Source of the DNA: JAGWNR01 sp964565685 | GTDB lineage: Bacteria; Patescibacteriota; Minisyncoccia; Phycocordibacterales; PALSA-1337 | Assembly: GCA_964565685.1 (NCBI GenBank) | Contig: CAZMFR010000003.1 | Coordinates: 21,280 to 85,279 of the forward strand | Length of the DNA stretch: 64,000 nucleotides | Direction: 5' to 3' | Shown: piece by piece, positions 61,183 through 64,000 of the stretch | How positions within the stretch are numbered: the stretch's first letter is position 1 | Layout of the letters: every line of letters begins with the position of its first letter | Translations under genes and position numbers: made by a program | Notes under the pieces: model-generated | What the model saw: only the letters and a program-made list of their open reading frames with translations | Told to the model about the DNA's origin: nothing | Databases searched by the model: none

Positions 61183-62031
61183 TAGAAGAGTATTTTGCCT
61201 TGCCGGTTAGTTCCGGCGGATTCCCCCGAGCCATTCGTGTCTCGAGGTACTCAAGAACAGAAACAAAGAAGATTTTTTATTTTCGAGTACGGGGCTATCA
61301 CCCTCTGGGGCTGTGCTTTCCAGCACATTCTCCTAACAAAAAATTTTGTAACTCCTCTGCCAATAAATTGGCACGTCTCTGCCTTACTACCCCCAATCTA
61401 AATCGAATCGCACGACATGTCGCACGATACGATTTAGATTGAGTTTGGGCTGTTTCGTTTTCGCTCGCCGCTACTTGCGAAATATCTATTGATCTCTTTT
61501 CCTCCTGGTACTGAAATGTTTTACTTCCCAGGGTGCGCTCGTATGCTAATAGTGCATACGTCATAGAGGTTCACTCTATGGGGTTTCCCCATTCGGACAT
61601 CTCCGGATCAAAGGTTGCTCGGCACCTCCCCGAAGCGTATCGCCGCCACGCTGCGTCCTTCATCGCCTCTTCTAGCCAAGGCATCCACCATACGCTCTTG
61701 GATTCCCGTCAGGAAATCCAAAAACCACAATATATGCTTGCTTGACTCGGAGGCCGCTTACAACGGACCTCGAGTCATTTTTCTCGAATCACGGACAGTC
61801 TTCAACATATCCGTGATTCGTTATTTACAATGCATCCTTATCCTCATGCGAGGACTGCTCCCTGATGTTTACATCAAGGGTTGTCCACAACTTATGAACA
61901 GACCTTGCTCACAAGCGGATCTCGGATGCTACCTTAATTTTCTTTTACTTTACCCTCCGACAGACGGCTAGTTCGCTGTCCATCGGAGTATTCTGTTGTC
62001 AAAGTTACAGTCTTTCCGCCATTTTTTGAAC

Positions 62032-62053
62032 AAAAAACCGCTTAACGAAGCGG
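62032..62053 (-). terminator. Terminator between the RhuM-like gene and 23S
   Basis: On the minus strand, CCGCTT-CGTT-AAGCGG followed by TTTTTT. It separates the two-gene cassette from the 23S transcript. No clear 23S promoter was picked out in 61750-62030. Confidence 0.85.
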
Positions 62054-62256
62054 CTACAGCACGCTCAGTGAAGAGTGCACTATGGCCGTGTTAGGTTGAG
62101 GTTTTTTAACATATCTTTCTGAATAGGGTAAGTATATACGAAGCCAAAATAAAGTCAAGGAAAATATGGGTTATTTCGCATAAGTTAATACTGCAAGACA
62201 AAGCTAGAATTTATTTAGACAATTTTGAGTGTGAAAAAATAGAATCGATAAATGAT

Positions 62257-62985
62257 TTAATCCTTAAGACATAAAGTCCTGCATTCCCCCATACAAAAGG
62301 GAGCCATATAGGAATGCCAAATAAAATTTGTTGGTTTTGCTCCCCTCCAATTCGTAAGACCCATGTTCGGTTTCTTGCTGTCGATCCTGCTTGCAACTAT
62401 CTCTGCGGCAGTCGATCCGGTAATCGCGTAATGAACTTTGTTTTGCACTGTCTTGAAAAAGAGAATACTCTGCTCATCTGTCGGATCATAATCAACACTG
62501 GTCGCGTAGATGTCGGTTATTTTTCTGTAAAATCTCTTTTCACTGGCGCGGATGTCAGCGATGCGACGAGATAGTTCTTCAAAATAATCGAATGGCAAGT
62601 CTGGGTTTTTCAATCGTTCGTCATCAAGTACAAAGCCCTTGGTGATATATTCACTCAAGCGAGCTGTTGCCCATTGGCGAAAAGCGGTGCCTTGCGGAGA
62701 TTTCACTCTATATCCAACAGCAATAATAACATCCAGATTGTAATAATTTGTAGGTTTTTCCAGAAAATCGGAATTTCCGATTTTCTTAATAGTTTCAGGT
62801 TCTGTGAGCTCTTTTTCCTTGTATATGTTCAAAACATGCTCATTAATAGTCGATTTTGCCTTATCAAAAAGCTTGGACATGTGTTCCAAGGTGAGCCACA
62901 CAGTATTATTGTCGAACCGAACGTCAATTTTGACCTTTCCATCATGGTTTTTGTATATAACTATTTGCGATTGAGGAATTTTCAT
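62257..62985 (-). CDS. RhuM-family protein, C-terminally truncated
   Basis: A 242-residue protein matching the virulence-associated RhuM family: VWLTLEHMSKLFDKAKSTIN (winged-helix-like), FLEKPTNYYNLDVIIAVGYR, SPQGTAFRQWATARLSEYIT and DIYATSVDYDPTDE. Relatives are about 330 residues; here homology ends after KPNMGLTNWRGAK and is replaced by an unrelated tail, so the gene is probably truncated. The ATG overlaps the upstream stop by four bases. It lies between 16S and 23S on the rRNA strand. Molecular function of the family is poorly known. Confidence 0.85.
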   Translation of the reverse strand: MKIPQSQIVIYKNHDGKVKIDVRFDNNTVWLTLEHMSKLFDKAKSTINEHVLNIYKEKELTEPETIKKIGNSDFLEKPTNYYNLDVIIAVGYRVKSPQGTAFRQWATARLSEYITKGFVLDDERLKNPDLPFDYFEELSRRIADIRASEKRFYRKITDIYATSVDYDPTDEQSILFFKTVQNKVHYAITGSTAAEIVASRIDSKKPNMGLTNWRGAKPTNFIWHSYMAPFCMGECRTLCLKD

Positions 62986-63182
62986 TTATTTTTTGATGCT
63001 TTTTTTGCTTCACTCAATACTTCAGGTCTTTGTTCATAAGGACGATTCTTGTTAGCTTCCGCAAATGCATCCTTTAGCTCGCCAAACGATAGATCTCGGC
63101 TTTTTTCGTCGGCCATTTTCATCGCCCGGCAAATTGCGCAGTCGTCAAAGTAGAAACCATTTTTTGTGGATTTCTTTTTCAT
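62982..63182 (-). CDS. Small CxxC protein coupled to the RhuM-like gene
   Basis: A 66-residue protein: FYFDDCAICRAMKMADEKSR (CxxC, possible metal or redox site), then an acidic helix DLSFGELKDAFAEANK and a basic tail. It overlaps the RhuM-like start by four bases, so the two are coupled and may work as a pair; a toxin-antitoxin role is only a guess. The promoter has TATAAT six bases before ATG and a 9-bp-arm inverted repeat upstream. Confidence 0.7.
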   Translation of the reverse strand: MKKKSTKNGFYFDDCAICRAMKMADEKSRDLSFGELKDAFAEANKNRPYEQRPEVLSEAKKASKNK

Positions 63183-63188
63183 GAGTAT

Positions 63189-63194
63189 ATTATA
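63189..63194 (-). promoter_or_regulatory. -10 box of the CxxC-RhuM cassette
   Basis: TATAAT, ATACTC, ATG. Confidence 0.65.
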
Positions 63195-63208
63195 TCAAAT
63201 ATTTTTTG

Positions 63209-63233
63209 AACTACTAAGGAATCTTTAGTAGTT
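63209..63233. promoter_or_regulatory. Inverted repeat upstream of the cassette promoter
   Basis: AACTACTAA and TTAGTAGTT with a seven-base loop, at or just upstream of the -35 position; a candidate operator. Confidence 0.55.
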
Positions 63234-63254
63234 GTACTCTTATCATAATTTTGT

Positions 63255-63286
63255 AAAAGAAAAACCGCAGAACTCGTGCTCTACGG
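63255..63286 (-). terminator. Terminator downstream of 16S rRNA
   Basis: On the minus strand, CCGTAGAGC-ACGA-GTTCTGCGG followed by TTTTTCTTTT. It implies that the 16S transcript ends here, apart from 23S-5S. Confidence 0.8.
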
Positions 63287-63504
63287 CTTTTCCTTTTTTC
63301 ATTGAAACGTCCTCTCTTTTGTTCCGTTCATCCATGAGCTTTTCTATAGAGAAAGCCCATGTATGCCAATCATCTTCTCTTGGCTGAGGCTATAGTTTGA
63401 GTCCACAGCTGGACATTCGTACTTCGAAGTCAAAGACTTCTCAGCACGATCGACACATTAAGTCATCATTCGATAAATCGAATGAGAACGTTTTTCACCT
63501 TGAA

Positions 63505-64000
63505 AATTTCCACGAGCAGCTTCCGCTACCCGTGCCTTGTTACGACTTACTCCCTGTCATTGAGCTTACCTTAGGCCGCCATGCGGCGGACTTCGGGTAT
63601 TCCCAACTCCCTTGAGTTGACGGGCGGTGAGTACAAGACTTGAGAACGTATTCACCGCAGCGTGCTGATCTGCGATTACTAGCGATTCCGGCTTCATGAG
63701 GTCGAGTTGCAGACCTCAATCCGAACTGGCGCATCCTTTAGAGGGTTGGCTCCGCCTTTTATCGGCTTGGCGTCCTTTTGTAGATGCGATTGTAACACGT
63801 GTGTAGCCCAGGGTATCAGAGGGCCATGCTGACTTGGCGTCATCCTCGCCTTCCTCCCACGATTCTACCCGCAAGCCGCTAAAAATTAAAGCGCCTTGTG
63901 AACAAAATCGTGGGCAGTCTCGCCTGACATATATAACAGGCAACGAGGGTTGCGTTCGTTACCCCACTTAAGGGAACAATTCAAACCACGAACTGACGAC
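63505..64000 (-). rRNA. rrs: 16S ribosomal RNA, 3' part (5' end outside the window)
   Basis: About 490 bases of the 3' end: GTCGTCAGTTCGTGG, GCAACGAGGCAACC-type region, the TGTACACACC-equivalent zone and AAGTCGTAACAAGGC. Helix 45 is intact (ACGGGTAGC-GGAA-GCTGCTCGT). Directly after it, where GGATCACCTCCTT is expected, the sequence reads GGAAATTTTCAAGG, so the anti-Shine-Dalgarno core is missing. The exact 3' end is uncertain. Confidence 0.93.

Overview
The window looks like a genome segment from a Candidate Phyla Radiation (Patescibacteria) bacterium, most likely of the Parcubacteria/Paceibacteria side. The signs are a complete type IV pilus (T4P) locus of the kind common in that group, small single-copy housekeeping genes, a 23S rRNA gene swollen to about 5.3 kb by group I introns and helix expansions, and very little Shine-Dalgarno use. 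TGA serves as a normal stop codon, so the code is standard. All calls come from reading the sequence; no database search was run.

Layout. 1-2.3 kb: the end of a surface protein, a glycosyltransferase-like gene and a promoter followed by a structured non-coding stretch. 2.3-8.1 kb (minus): a conserved hypothetical, tRNA-Met, a HEPN-like membrane protein, gatA, gatC and ligA. 8.1-25.6 kb (minus): four minor pilins, prepilin peptidase, a pilin, two glycosyltransferases, a major-type pilin facing a promoterless partial pilin copy, an IS200-like element, tRNA-Leu, then pilC, pilT, a CheY-like regulator, pilB and the pilO/pilN/pilM-like genes. 25.7-31.2 kb (plus): a decayed NYN nuclease, comF and a probable mannoside-use operon (cupin isomerase, two GH130 proteins, a HAD phosphomannomutase-like enzyme). 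31-40 kb: membrane proteins, an HxlR regulator with its nitroreductase target, a methyltransferase, an IS30 remnant, tRNA-Ser, a cytochrome b5-like protein, DoxX, a CrtC/AttH-like protein and recG. 40.3-49 kb: a nested tRNA-Ile arrangement, ftsH, smpB-ssrA, a PLD enzyme, infC-rpmI-rplT, a RelB-like antitoxin among large palindromes, a helical-repeat protein and a beta-CASP nuclease. 49-55.8 kb: ndk, polysaccharide and envelope genes, and rodA. 55.9-64 kb (minus): 5S, 23S, a two-gene cassette and the 3' part of 16S.

Three themes link the parts. First, translation starts: the 16S sequence after helix 45 lacks a CCUCC anti-Shine-Dalgarno, and at least ten genes carry a -10 hexamer exactly six bases before the start codon, the geometry of leaderless mRNA. 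Second, imperfect palindromic elements (GTAGAAAG / CTTTCTAC and relatives) sit in spacers, in frame inside ligA, recG and comF, inside the cleaved leaders of four consecutive prepilins, and inside a 23S intron; tRNA genes and rRNA spacers carry related palindromic or tRNA-like rearrangements. Third, the pilin locus has an inverted, 5'-truncated but still open second pilin copy sharing a 74-bp identical block with the expressed gene, the layout expected of a silent donor cassette for pilin variation.
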